Source of the DNA: an uncultured Campylobacterales bacterium
Lineage (GTDB): Bacteria > Campylobacterota > Campylobacteria > Campylobacterales > Arcobacteraceae
Reading direction: 5' to 3'
DNA: 64,000 bases
Assembly: GCA_947494995.1 (NCBI GenBank)
Contig: CANLWY010000001.1
Location: forward strand, 806,001 to 870,000
The stretch's first letter is position 1. Each line of letters opens with the position of its first letter. The position numbers and the translations under genes are program-made. Positions 9,983 through 20,401 of the stretch are shown piece by piece. The notes below the pieces were generated by a model. The model ran no database searches. It was given only the letters and a program-made list of their open reading frames with translations, and was not told the DNA's origin.

Positions 9983-10474
9983 ATGAAACTAGAAGAAAAA
10001 ATAGTATCCGACTTGGCTTTTGAATTAAAACGAACACTTACAAAAAGAGTAATAGACTCTTTAAAAAAAGACTTAACACCTCTAGAAGATGAAAAGTCTT
10101 GTTTGGAAAGTATTTGGGAAGAGTTTTGTATATCAATACAAGAACAAGACTCTTTATACAAAGAACAAGATTATAAAAAACATATAATAGACTTATATCA
10201 CAATATATATAATGAGCTTAAATTATATGAAAAAATTGCTATTTGGTTAAAAACTCCAGATGGGGTGGATTGGATTTATGATAAAAAAGATAGTAGCAGT
10301 GATTTTGAAAATGTTCCTTTCTCTTTTGATTCTTGTAAAGAGGGCTTTTTTAAGGATATCTACGAAGTAGCAAAAACTTTCGACAATGATAATATTTACA
10401 GATACATATATATGGGATGCGAAGTTTTTAAAGAAGATTATTCAGAAGATGACAGAGAGTTAGTCTATGAATAG
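9983..10474 (+). CDS. Hypothetical protein
   Basis: 163-aa ORF with TATAAT-like box ~9948; no recognised domain. Confidence 0.5.
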   Translation: MKLEEKIVSDLAFELKRTLTKRVIDSLKKDLTPLEDEKSCLESIWEEFCISIQEQDSLYKEQDYKKHIIDLYHNIYNELKLYEKIAIWLKTPDGVDWIYDKKDSSSDFENVPFSFDSCKEGFFKDIYEVAKTFDNDNIYRYIYMGCEVFKEDYSEDDRELVYE

Positions 10475-10494
10475 CTATAGAGCGTAGTAGAATA

Positions 10495-12711
10495 TTATCT
10501 ACTTGCTCCATGAAGTTTTATCTCTTTTATAATTTCTAGGTCTTCATCATCTTTTACATTTTCTGCAAATACTTTAATATTTAGAAGGTGTGCTAGTTCA
10601 TTGATTGATTCAATAAACTCTTTTTTAGATTTTTCCTCTTTTATACTTGAAGTATAATCTCTTGCAAGTCTAATATAGTCAAGATTGAACTCTTTTAGAT
10701 TATCTGTAGGGATAAATCTACTTTCAAATCGTTTTACAATGATTTTAGCTCCTGAATTGTGAACATAGTCACAAAAGCTTTTAAATATTGCAATATCTTT
10801 TGCAACAGAATAAGCTGTAATTGAAAATACCAATTGAGATGATATCTTTTTATTTTTTGTAATCTCTTTTTGAAGCCAATTAATAAACTCATTGTTTGAA
10901 ATAGAATCAAGTGATAAGTTTATACTTACATCATATTTAATATTGTTTATTTGTATATGACTCATTACTTTATTGATTACTGCCTTATCAAAATCAACAA
11001 TTTTTTCATACTTTTCTGCAATTGATACAAACGAACCTATTGGTATAGGGTTATTATCTTTATCTTTTGCATTAGTAAATGCCTCTTGCATTATAATATC
11101 ATTATTGTCATCATCTAAAGTATATGCATCATTGATAAAATCTATTTCAAAACTCGAATTGTCAATAATCTCAGTAATTAGATCTCTCCATACTGTCATA
11201 TCTCTTGATAAGTCACTTTTACTTCTAATAAAATATTCATTTGGTCCAATAATTTTTGCTTTTTCATAGGCTTCATTAGCAGCTTGTAGCATTTCATCTA
11301 TTGTTCCTAATTCATTAAATGGTGTTGCTCCAATATGTGCAACTTCTTTTAGATTAAACTCTTCACTTAAATTTTCAAAAGAGTATTTTAACCTTGAACT
11401 AATATCTTTTGCACAGTTATGATCACACTCTTTTGCTATAAGTACAAACTCCGAACCAAAAAATCTATAAGCATTGATATCTAAACTCTTATCCGTACAT
11501 AAACTTTTTAGAATTTGAGCAAATTTAATGATATATTTATCAACTTCATCATCAGTATGAGTTTTTGCATAGGCTGCCAAATCATCAATTTTGATACAAA
11601 AAACATATCCATGCTCTTTTTTTATAAACATCTGTTTCATATCAGTTTCTAGGGTTTGTTTTAAGCTTAATCCTGTTAATTCATCTTCTGATAGTTTTTT
11701 TGAAAGATTTTCAAGATTGTTAGTTAGTTTATTTATCATTGCTTCAATTTTTCTTGACATATCATTCATGGCAATTGATACATTTTTTATCTCAGTTGTC
11801 CAAGGAAGAGGGTCAATCACTCCAAATTTAGCCTTTGAAATATCTTTTGCTAGAGATTCTATATTTTTAAGTGGTTTTAAAAGTATTTGAACGAAAGCAA
11901 AAAGAATTAACATCGATATCATAAAAGCAATAATTGCATATACTATTGAGTTTCGTGCTTGTTCAAAAAGTTTTGCATAAGCCTCTCCAGGGTTAGGACT
12001 TACATATATTATTGCTGTAGTGTTCCATCCATTTGAAATTTCACTTAGTTTTTCATCTAAATTTATTGGAATAAGTTGTATAAACCATTTTGGAACATAC
12101 TCAAACTTGATATCTCTACTTTCACTTAATAGAACTTTATTTATAGTAAGGTTAGCAAAAGTATCAATAGTTTTATTATCTAAACTTGCAGTAAAGTTAA
12201 AAGTGATATTACCTCCATCTTTATATACAGTTGATGGTACATATCTATATTGGATATCTGATATTTCTTCTTCAAAACCTAAGTCTTCATCATCATTTTC
12301 AAGTTTTAAAAGTTGTTCATTCATAGATGCATCTGATTCTATTTTTTCAACAAAACCAAATTTTGGATCAACAGAAATATTGTTGATTTTCCAGTTTGCA
12401 TCATCTAAGTCAGTTGAAGCTCCTATTAATTCGTTTTGACTTATTGTAAAATCAGCATCTTCTAGCCTTATCTCTTTATAAAAACCACTGTTTGAAATAG
12501 CTTTGATAATTGACTCTATTTCAGGGTCTTGTTTATCTTTTATAAGTGGTCTTAAGCTTAATCCTAAAGATGTAGCTGTATCTTGAGCTTTAGTAGCAGA
12601 TTCAAGCTCTAAATACTCTTTCATATTGTTCACACTAATTAAAAAATTTCCACTAAATATTATAAAAAATATAAAAGCTATAATTAAATAGAGTTGTTTT
12701 GATAAAGACAT
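10495..12711 (-). CDS. lapD: LapD-like inner-membrane c-di-GMP receptor with degenerate GGDEF and EAL domains
   Basis: N-terminal TM plus LapD/MoxY-type periplasmic region, HAMP, RFFGSEF in place of GGDEF, MQEAFTN in place of EAL, AENV in place of AEGVE; adjacent to LapG-type protease. Confidence 0.85.
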   Translation of the reverse strand: MSLSKQLYLIIAFIFFIIFSGNFLISVNNMKEYLELESATKAQDTATSLGLSLRPLIKDKQDPEIESIIKAISNSGFYKEIRLEDADFTISQNELIGASTDLDDANWKINNISVDPKFGFVEKIESDASMNEQLLKLENDDEDLGFEEEISDIQYRYVPSTVYKDGGNITFNFTASLDNKTIDTFANLTINKVLLSESRDIKFEYVPKWFIQLIPINLDEKLSEISNGWNTTAIIYVSPNPGEAYAKLFEQARNSIVYAIIAFMISMLILFAFVQILLKPLKNIESLAKDISKAKFGVIDPLPWTTEIKNVSIAMNDMSRKIEAMINKLTNNLENLSKKLSEDELTGLSLKQTLETDMKQMFIKKEHGYVFCIKIDDLAAYAKTHTDDEVDKYIIKFAQILKSLCTDKSLDINAYRFFGSEFVLIAKECDHNCAKDISSRLKYSFENLSEEFNLKEVAHIGATPFNELGTIDEMLQAANEAYEKAKIIGPNEYFIRSKSDLSRDMTVWRDLITEIIDNSSFEIDFINDAYTLDDDNNDIIMQEAFTNAKDKDNNPIPIGSFVSIAEKYEKIVDFDKAVINKVMSHIQINNIKYDVSINLSLDSISNNEFINWLQKEITKNKKISSQLVFSITAYSVAKDIAIFKSFCDYVHNSGAKIIVKRFESRFIPTDNLKEFNLDYIRLARDYTSSIKEEKSKKEFIESINELAHLLNIKVFAENVKDDEDLEIIKEIKLHGASR

Positions 12712-12724
12712 ATTTTTTCCTTTT

Positions 12725-13372
12725 TTATATTCTACTCATAAGTTTTTTCCAATTTCTTAGATTGTTTTTTCCTACTCTTTTTTGAGTTCTACCTTTGTTT
12801 TTTGCTTGCCAAAGGCCACTAGCATTGAAACTATATACAGGTCTTAAATCTGTTCTTTTTGATGCAAGTTTAAGTTTCTTGTTTACATTATCAAGTACAA
12901 TTGGCGAGGCACCTTTTTTATGATAATAAGTTAATACCATATGTGCTTCTTCATATTTTGTTCTTTTTCTCATCAGTTTTACATAAGTTATTCTAAGTTT
13001 ATGTTCTGGAATACCAAGTTTACGTAAAGAGAAATATTTAGCAATAGCGTAATCCTCACAATCACCTCTACCATTTCCTAAAAACTCAAAAGGTGCAGCC
13101 CAATAATCTTTTTTGCCCCAAGCGGCTTTATCTCTACTATATCTAATTTTATTCCAAAAGTCATTTACATCTTTTAATTTATGTAAAATATCTTTATTTT
13201 TGGCATTTTGAATAACTTTATCCCAAATCTCAACTCTTTTTTTTGCTTTTTCACCATATTTGGCTGTAATGGAGTTTAGTTTACTTTGGGAAATGTTATA
13301 GGTTTTTTGTGCAGTAGTTACTGTGAGAATAAAAGGAACGATGAAAAAAGATATTAACAATATTTTTTTCAA
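12725..13372 (-). CDS. lapG: LapG-like periplasmic transglutaminase-type cysteine protease
   Basis: NGRGDCEDYAIAKY (Cys), EEAHMVLTYY (His), LDNVN (Asp) triad of bacterial transglutaminase-like cysteine proteinases. Confidence 0.85.
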   Translation of the reverse strand: MKKILLISFFIVPFILTVTTAQKTYNISQSKLNSITAKYGEKAKKRVEIWDKVIQNAKNKDILHKLKDVNDFWNKIRYSRDKAAWGKKDYWAAPFEFLGNGRGDCEDYAIAKYFSLRKLGIPEHKLRITYVKLMRKRTKYEEAHMVLTYYHKKGASPIVLDNVNKKLKLASKRTDLRPVYSFNASGLWQAKNKGRTQKRVGKNNLRNWKKLMSRI

Positions 13373-13398
13373 GGCCGCTCCTTTTAAATATTAATATA

Positions 13399-14724
13399 TT
13401 ATTTTAGAGTATTTAAAATTGTATCTTCTTGAAGTTTTTCACTATCATATTTTACAATTATTATATTTTCAGTGTCATTTATATACCACTCATCAATTTC
13501 ATTAATTGTATCTAATTTATGTGTATGTTTTGTTAATTCTTCTGTTAATGGAATATATGATAATTTTTTCTTTGCTGGATTTGGCATAGTAATAATTAAA
13601 ATAATCCATAAAATACAAACAATTGCAATTACAATTACAAGTGTTGAAAGACTTGCTTTTTCAAAAAACATACCACCTAAAACACCACCTAAAAAAGTAC
13701 CAAAATATCCAAATGAGTTGAAAATACCTAATACAAGTCCTCTTTGGTGAACTTTTGCAAATTTAGTAGCTAATGATTGCATGATTGGCTCATGAACATT
13801 AAAACCAATAAAGAAAATTACAACACCAATTACAAACATAGTTGTACCGGTACTAAATCCTATAATTAAATAAGAAACAGCAAATAAAACAATTCCAATT
13901 AAAAGAATTTCTTTAAACTTTCCTTTTTTCTCAGCTATAATTGCAGCTGGTGCCATAGCTAAAAATCCAAAAATCATTGCTGGAAGATAAACTTTCCATA
14001 GTTCACTCATTTGCCATTCAAAGCTTCTAATTAAAACCATAGGAATAATCATAAATGCAAATGTCATTAAACCTTTTTGTAAAAAGTTAGTGATATTCAT
14101 TTTAATTAAATTTGCATTTCCTAAAACTTGTCCAAGTTGTGCTTTCCCATTATAGGTATGAGTTATTTTTGGTGGATTTGGAACAGCTTTTACTAAAACT
14201 ACAATAGAACCAAGTGCTATTAATGCTGTCAAATAGAATAGTGTTTCAACACCAGCAAATGCACCAATTGTAGGCCCTAAAATCATTGAAGCGGCAAAAG
14301 ACATCCCAATGAACATTCCCATTGTAGCCATTGCTTTTGGTCTTTGCTCTTCTTTTACTAAATCACTAATCATAGCCGTAACAACTGCACCAATTGCTCC
14401 TGCACCTTGTAAGAATCTACCTACTAAAAGAGTTAAAATATCAGTTGCAATAGCACAAAAAATAGAACCTATAGCAAAAAGTAAAAGACCCGTAATAATC
14501 GTCCCTTTACGTCCTAACTTATCACTCATAACTCCAAAAGGAACTTGAAAAAGCATTTGAGTTAAAGCATAACCACCAACAACAATACCAACTAAAGTAG
14601 TTGTTGCTCCATGTAAATTTATAGCATATACAGAAAGTACTGGTAAAACTAAAAAAAGTCCAAAAAATCTTAATGCAATAATTGAACTAAGAGGTAAAAT
14701 AGATTTAATCATATATAATCCCAA
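13399..14724 (-). CDS. MFS transporter, YajR-like, with C-terminal ferredoxin-fold-like extension
   Basis: 12-TM MFS pattern (GVMSDKLGRKGTI, GRFLQGAGAIGA) plus ~60-aa soluble C-terminus (NDTENIIIVKYDSEKLQEDTI). Confidence 0.8.
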   Translation of the reverse strand: MGLYMIKSILPLSSIIALRFFGLFLVLPVLSVYAINLHGATTTLVGIVVGGYALTQMLFQVPFGVMSDKLGRKGTIITGLLLFAIGSIFCAIATDILTLLVGRFLQGAGAIGAVVTAMISDLVKEEQRPKAMATMGMFIGMSFAASMILGPTIGAFAGVETLFYLTALIALGSIVVLVKAVPNPPKITHTYNGKAQLGQVLGNANLIKMNITNFLQKGLMTFAFMIIPMVLIRSFEWQMSELWKVYLPAMIFGFLAMAPAAIIAEKKGKFKEILLIGIVLFAVSYLIIGFSTGTTMFVIGVVIFFIGFNVHEPIMQSLATKFAKVHQRGLVLGIFNSFGYFGTFLGGVLGGMFFEKASLSTLVIVIAIVCILWIILIITMPNPAKKKLSYIPLTEELTKHTHKLDTINEIDEWYINDTENIIIVKYDSEKLQEDTILNTLK

Positions 14725-14785
14725 TTATTAAAATAAAGGACGATTATATAATTTTAAAATTAATAACACGTTAAAAGGAAAATCA

Positions 14786-15376
14786 ATGAAAATAGTTTTA
14801 GCCTCAGGAAATAAAGGGAAGATTAACGAGTTTAAAAATCTAATGCCAAATGATGAAGTAATAGCTTTTAAAGAATTAATTGGTGAATTTGAAGTTGTAG
14901 AGGATAGAGATACTTTTCAAGGTAATGCAATAAAAAAAGCTCAGGAGATTTATGCAAAAATTGATGATGAAAATATTGTTGTGATTTCTGATGATAGTGG
15001 AATAACTGTTCCTTCAATCAACAATGAACCAGGTATCTATTCTGCAAGATATGCAGGAGAAAATGCTAGTGATAAAGATAACAATAATAAGTTGATTTCA
15101 AAGTTAATACAAAAGGGTCTAGAAAGAACTCCTGCCTTTTATACAGCATGTATTGCTATAGTTTACAAAGGAGAAACTTATACTGTACATGGTTGGATGC
15201 ATGGAGAGGTTTTAAATAAAGAGATAGGAGAGGGTGGTTTTGGATATGATCCTATGTTTATTCCAAAAGATTATAATAAAACTTTAGGAGAGCTACCTTT
15301 AGAAGTCAAAAAATCTTTTTCACATAGAAGTAAAGCTCTTAAATTAGCAAAACAAGTGTTAGAAGTTATTTTGTAA
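14786..15376 (+). CDS. rdgB: Non-canonical purine NTP pyrophosphatase (RdgB/HAM1)
   Basis: [49 protein letters not shown]. Confidence 0.95.
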   Translation: MKIVLASGNKGKINEFKNLMPNDEVIAFKELIGEFEVVEDRDTFQGNAIKKAQEIYAKIDDENIVVISDDSGITVPSINNEPGIYSARYAGENASDKDNNNKLISKLIQKGLERTPAFYTACIAIVYKGETYTVHGWMHGEVLNKEIGEGGFGYDPMFIPKDYNKTLGELPLEVKKSFSHRSKALKLAKQVLEVIL

Positions 15377-15728
15377 CTTCTACTCTTTTATAAACTCTAA
15401 CAGAACTATCTTTTGCTTTAACTACTAGTTCTACATCATATTTTGTATTAGTTTCTTCTATTTGTGCAAAAATTTCATAGTTTATATCTTCAATTTTAAT
15501 TTTATCAAGAGCTTTTAAGTTGTCTAAAGCCTTGATATACTCCTCTAAAAATAAAAGATGATTCTTTGCTTGAATATATTTGTATTGATTTAAGATGTTT
15601 ATTGAGCTGATAGTTTTTGTTTCATAGATTTTTATTATTAAGATTGAAAAGATAAATACCAATAATAGTGTTGAAAATAGAGTAAAAGATTTTTTGCCTG
15701 TAAACAGGATTCCTCTTTGTTCCATCAT
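15366..15728 (-). CDS. Type II/IV pseudopilin-like protein
   Basis: Leader [29 protein letters not shown], prepilin-like N-terminus followed by hydrophobic helix. Confidence 0.65.
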   Translation of the reverse strand: MMEQRGILFTGKKSFTLFSTLLLVFIFSILIIKIYETKTISSINILNQYKYIQAKNHLLFLEEYIKALDNLKALDKIKIEDINYEIFAQIEETNTKYDVELVVKAKDSSVRVYKRVEVTK

Positions 15729-16099
15729 AATCTAAATTTCCAGTTTTGTGATATCTTATCTTCTAAAGTAATATTGATTTCTAATATATCATTTGAATTT
15801 TTCATTGAAAAAGATGTTACATTTTTAAGTAGTATATTCCCTTGATAAAAAAGAGTTGAACCATCATAATATAGCTTCTGCTTTATTGTGGATAAGTTTT
15901 TTTCAATAAATATTTTTGTGCTATTAATATCAATTTTGAAAATAGCTATTTTTTCATTTTTTATTTGAGATTCTTGCGTCTCTTTTGCAAATTTAAAAGT
16001 AAAGATAAGTAGAATTGAACTTATAAAAAGTACTAAAATAAGTTCTAAAAGAGAAAAGGCTTTTTTACCTGTATGCAGGATTCCTCTTCGTTTCATCAT
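15725..16099 (-). CDS. Type II/IV prepilin-like protein
   Basis: MMKRRGILHTGKKAFSLLELILVLFISSILLIF: canonical prepilin N-methylation motif. Confidence 0.8.
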   Translation of the reverse strand: MMKRRGILHTGKKAFSLLELILVLFISSILLIFTFKFAKETQESQIKNEKIAIFKIDINSTKIFIEKNLSTIKQKLYYDGSTLFYQGNILLKNVTSFSMKNSNDILEINITLEDKISQNWKFRL

Positions 16100-16396
16100 T
16101 TATTTAATCTCATACTTTTTAAGTTTGATTTTTTTATTTTCATAAGCTATTTGATTGACTAATAGAGTTTCTTCTTCTGTACCGTTTTTTATGATTTTTA
16201 TAGTTTTAGTAGATTTTGAAAAGTTTGAGTTATAGTTTTTTATATTAAATGAGTTTTCAATCTCATTTAAAAGCATATACTCTTCATCAAAATTATCATA
16301 GTTAGAACTTTTTGAAAATCCAACTATGATAATTGATAAAAGAAATATACTAATTAAAGTTTCAAATAGTGTAAAACTATTTTTGTCCAATTTCAA
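16100..16396 (-). CDS. Pseudopilin-like protein
   Basis: MKLDKNSFTLFETLISIFLLSIIIVGFS: prepilin-like N-terminus; overlaps 3' end of proC. Confidence 0.7.
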   Translation of the reverse strand: MKLDKNSFTLFETLISIFLLSIIIVGFSKSSNYDNFDEEYMLLNEIENSFNIKNYNSNFSKSTKTIKIIKNGTEEETLLVNQIAYENKKIKLKKYEIK

Positions 16397-17147
16397 CTGC
16401 TTTATTATGTGCAGCTTCTATAGCTTTTATCATTGCGTCTCTAACTGCACCTTCTTCAAGTTTTCCCATTCCAGCAGCAGTTGTTCCGCCTGGACTCATA
16501 ACAGAATCTTTTATTAATGCAGGATGTTTTGTATCTAATAGTTTTGAAAAGCCTTCAAAAAGACCTTGTACAAGTTCATTACTTATGTGTCTTTCAAGTC
16601 CAGCTTTTACAGCTCCATCAGATAAACTTTCAGCTATTAAAGATAAAAATGCAGGTCCACTTCCTGCAACTGCTGTTGCTATGTCAAGTTGTTTTTCAGT
16701 ATTTACCCAAACAGATTTCCCTACATAGTTAAACAGTTCAATAGCAAGATTCTTTGCTTCTTTATCCCCTGTTATTGTAGTTGTTGAAGCTGAAACGGAT
16801 GCTGCAACATTTGGCATAGTTCTTATATAGTATTTTGCTTTTATTTGACTTTTTAGTGTATCAAGCGTTGTCCCTGCTAAAATAGAGAATAAAATATTTG
16901 CTTCACCTTGAAGTCTTACTGCTACACTTTGGAGTGCATAAGGTTTTACGCAAAAGATAATATTCTTATCTGAAATGTCTTCTGTATCAGTTATTACTTT
17001 TATTTCAATATTTGGAATCTCTTCTTTTATTTTGTTTAGTTTATTTAAATCTCTTCCAATAATTTCAATTTCAAAATCGTTTATTAGTCCACGAGCTAAA
17101 GCTTGTGCCATAAATCCATTTCCGATAAGTGTTAGTTTCATATACAA
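16377..17147 (-). CDS. proC: Pyrroline-5-carboxylate reductase
   Basis: LIGNGFMAQALARGL, RTMPNVAASV, VAGSGPAF, SPGGTTAAG motifs. Confidence 0.95.
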   Translation of the reverse strand: MYMKLTLIGNGFMAQALARGLINDFEIEIIGRDLNKLNKIKEEIPNIEIKVITDTEDISDKNIIFCVKPYALQSVAVRLQGEANILFSILAGTTLDTLKSQIKAKYYIRTMPNVAASVSASTTTITGDKEAKNLAIELFNYVGKSVWVNTEKQLDIATAVAGSGPAFLSLIAESLSDGAVKAGLERHISNELVQGLFEGFSKLLDTKHPALIKDSVMSPGGTTAAGMGKLEEGAVRDAMIKAIEAAHNKAVEIGQK

Positions 17148-17268
17148 TGCCTCTTATTTAATTATTTAAAGTATTATAACCAATTGTAAAACTTAGGTCA
17201 AAAAAAGTAAGAAAATAGCAAGGATTTATTAGATAGAATACTAACTTTATGAAAAAAGGATTATTAAA

Positions 17269-17940
17269 ATGACTCAATATTTTAAACTTAGAAATCTACT
17301 TTTAGTTGCTGCTTTAGCTTTTTTATTTTCAGCTTGTTCTCAAAAAAGTGAAACTTCACAAGAATATGATAGACCTGCTCTTTATTGGTATAACAAGATG
17401 ATTAAACAAATTAGTACTAATTATTTAGAGGATGCAGATAACACATATACTTCACTAGAGAGTGAACATAGAAACTCGCCACTTCTTCCAACAGCGCTTT
17501 TAATCTTAGCAAATGGACATATGGCTGAAGAACAATATCAATTAGCAAATTTTTATTTAGATGAATATATTAAAAGATATGCATTAAGTAAAAATATTGA
17601 TTATGTAAGATATCTAAAAATTAAGGCAAACTTCCAAGGTTTTGCATATGATTTAAGAGACCAACAATTAATTGAAGATACGATTTTAGAAATAGATCAA
17701 TTTAAAGATTCTTTCCCAAGATCGCCATATATGCCTTTAGTTAATACAATGAGTGCAAGACTTTATATGGCAAAAGCATCTTTAGACAAAGAGATTGCTG
17801 ATCTTTATCAAAGATTAGATAAGCCAAAAGCTGCAAAGTTTTATGATGAAAAAGTAAAAGAGTCATGGGTAGAACCAAAAGAGATAGAAGAGGTTAATGT
17901 ACCATTTTATAGATATCCTTTTGAAAAAAATCTATTTTAA
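17269..17940 (+). CDS. bamD: Outer membrane assembly lipoprotein BamD
   Basis: Lipobox LFSACS, TPR pattern (ANGHMAEEQYQLANFYLDEYIKRY, FPRSPYMPLVNTMSARL). Confidence 0.88.
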   Translation: MTQYFKLRNLLLVAALAFLFSACSQKSETSQEYDRPALYWYNKMIKQISTNYLEDADNTYTSLESEHRNSPLLPTALLILANGHMAEEQYQLANFYLDEYIKRYALSKNIDYVRYLKIKANFQGFAYDLRDQQLIEDTILEIDQFKDSFPRSPYMPLVNTMSARLYMAKASLDKEIADLYQRLDKPKAAKFYDEKVKESWVEPKEIEEVNVPFYRYPFEKNLF

Positions 17941-17977
17941 TTAAATACAAGTTTATATATTTTAGGAGCGTTAGTTT

Positions 17978-20395
17978 ATGGAGTTAGAGAATTACGATTC
18001 TTTTCCACAAGAGATACCATTAGTAATTGAGGATGATGTATTTTTATATCCTTTTATGATTGCACCGCTATTTTTGGGAAATGAAGAGAATATAAAAGCG
18101 GTTGAAGATGCAATTGAACAAAATAAATTGGTAATTGTAAGTGTTAGTAAATCAGGACTTGAGGGAAAAAGAGACAAAGATAGCTTTTATGATGTAGGAG
18201 TTATTGGAAATATTATGAGAAAAGTAAGTTTACCTGATGGTAAAATAAAAGTACTTTTCCAAGGTTTAGCAAAAGGAAAAATTAAAAGTTTTAATGAAGA
18301 TAATCCAACTTTTGCTTATGTTGAAAAATTAGAAGAGGAAGAGTATTCTCAAGAGAGTGTTAATTCTATAATTGAAGTTTTAATTGAACAAGTTAAAAAG
18401 CTTTCAAGAATAAACTCAAAATTCCCTGCTGATTTAATCAAAACAATTGAAGAGAATGATGATGCAATTAGAATTGCAGATTTAATTTCATCTGTTTTAA
18501 GAGTTAAAAAAGATGAGGCATATGAACTTTTTGCCGAAACTAATATTGAAAAAAGATTGTTAGAGATTATTGAAACTATTAAAAAAGAGATTGAGAGTTT
18601 TAAGATTCAAAAAGAGATTACTCAAAAAGTAAATTCAAAAATTGAAAAAACTCATAAAGACTACTTTTTAAAAGAACAAATCAAAGCTATTCAAAAAGAG
18701 CTTGGTGGAGATAATCAAAAAGATGTAGAGATTAAGTCTTATAAGAAAAAACTTAAAAAGATAAAAAAAGACATGCCAAAAGATGGCTATAAAGAGACAA
18801 AAAAGCAGATTGAAAAGCTTTCAAGAATGCATCAAGACTCTCCTGACTCTGCACTTTTACAAACATATATTGAAAATGTATTAGATGTACCTTTTGGAAA
18901 ATATTCAAATGAAAAGATTTCAGTTAAAAATGTAGATGATCAACTTAATTCAGACCATTACTCTTTAGAAAAACCAAAAGAGAGAATTTCAGAGTATTTT
19001 GCAGTAAAAGAGATGTTAGAGCAAAGAAAAATAGAGGATTTTAAATCAAAAGGTACTGTTTTATGTTTTGTAGGACCTCCAGGAGTTGGTAAGACATCTT
19101 TAGCAAACTCTATTTCTCAAGCACTTAAAAGACCCCTTGTAAGAATTGCCTTAGGTGGGATGGAAGATGTAAATGAGTTAAGAGGACATAGAAGAACTTA
19201 TGTAGGAGCAATGCCAGGGCGAATTGTAAAAGGTTTAGTTGATGCTAAACAGATGAATCCTGTAATTGTACTTGATGAGATTGATAAACTTGGAGCAAAT
19301 CATAGAGGTGATCCAACTGCTGTTATGCTAGAAGTTTTAGACCCTGAACAAAACCATGAGTTTAGAGATTTATATTTAAACTTTGCAATTGACTTATCTC
19401 AATGTATTTTTGTAGCAACTGCAAATGATGCAAGAAGAATCCCTCCTGCATTAAGAGATAGAATGGAGTTTATTGAAATGTCTTCTTATACTCCAAATGA
19501 AAAATATTATATTGCAAGAGATTATTTAATTCCTCAAGAGTTAGAAAAGCATGGACTTAAAAAAAGTGAAATTTCTATGTCTAAAATAACTATTGAAACA
19601 ATTATTGCTAAATATACAAGAGAAGCAGGGGTTAGAAACCTTAGACGAGTTTTCGCTAAGTTATTTAGAAAAGCGGTAAAACAACTTTTAACAGATAAAG
19701 AGCTTAAAAAAGTTTCAATAAGTACTAAAAATATACATGAGTATTTAGATAATCCAATTTTTGAAATTGATCCAGCAGATAAGAAAAATAGTGTTGGTGT
19801 TACAAATGGGTTAGCATGGACATCTGTTGGTGGAGATGTTTTAAAAACTGAGGCTGTTAAACTTAGAGGAAAAGGTTTACTATCAGTAACTGGAAATTTA
19901 GGCGATGTTATGAAAGAATCATCTAAGATTTCATATTCTGTTGTAAAACTTTTAATTGATAATAAAAAGCTGAAAATTGATAGTTCTTTAATTCCTAAAA
20001 CAGCAAAAGAAGAAGAAGAAAAAACTAAAGTTGAGCCAAGTGAAATTTATAAAAGATATGATATTCACTTACATATCCCAGAAGGAGCTACACCAAAAGA
20101 TGGGCCAAGTGCAGGTATAACTATGGCTACGACTATTGCTTCAATTTTGTCTAATAAAGAAGTGAAATCAGATGTTGCTATGACGGGTGAACTTACACTT
20201 ACAGGGAAAGTACTTCCTATTGGTGGATTAAAAGAGAAGTTAATTGCGGCATTTAAAGCTAAGATGAAATTAGCACTTATTCCAAGAAAGAATTTCCAAA
20301 GAGATTTAGATGAAATTCCAGAAGAAGTAAAAGAAGCAATGGAAATAAAAGCTGTTGATACAATCGAAGATGTATTAAAAGAGGCTTTAGTCTAA
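17978..20395 (+). CDS. lon: ATP-dependent protease Lon
   Basis: GPPGVGKTSLANSIS, GGMEDVNELRGHRRTYVGAMPGRI, PKDGPSAGITMATT catalytic Ser/Lys region. Confidence 0.97.
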   Translation: MELENYDSFPQEIPLVIEDDVFLYPFMIAPLFLGNEENIKAVEDAIEQNKLVIVSVSKSGLEGKRDKDSFYDVGVIGNIMRKVSLPDGKIKVLFQGLAKGKIKSFNEDNPTFAYVEKLEEEEYSQESVNSIIEVLIEQVKKLSRINSKFPADLIKTIEENDDAIRIADLISSVLRVKKDEAYELFAETNIEKRLLEIIETIKKEIESFKIQKEITQKVNSKIEKTHKDYFLKEQIKAIQKELGGDNQKDVEIKSYKKKLKKIKKDMPKDGYKETKKQIEKLSRMHQDSPDSALLQTYIENVLDVPFGKYSNEKISVKNVDDQLNSDHYSLEKPKERISEYFAVKEMLEQRKIEDFKSKGTVLCFVGPPGVGKTSLANSISQALKRPLVRIALGGMEDVNELRGHRRTYVGAMPGRIVKGLVDAKQMNPVIVLDEIDKLGANHRGDPTAVMLEVLDPEQNHEFRDLYLNFAIDLSQCIFVATANDARRIPPALRDRMEFIEMSSYTPNEKYYIARDYLIPQELEKHGLKKSEISMSKITIETIIAKYTREAGVRNLRRVFAKLFRKAVKQLLTDKELKKVSISTKNIHEYLDNPIFEIDPADKKNSVGVTNGLAWTSVGGDVLKTEAVKLRGKGLLSVTGNLGDVMKESSKISYSVVKLLIDNKKLKIDSSLIPKTAKEEEEKTKVEPSEIYKRYDIHLHIPEGATPKDGPSAGITMATTIASILSNKEVKSDVAMTGELTLTGKVLPIGGLKEKLIAAFKAKMKLALIPRKNFQRDLDEIPEEVKEAMEIKAVDTIEDVLKEALV

Positions 20396-20401
20396 CAAAA
20401 G

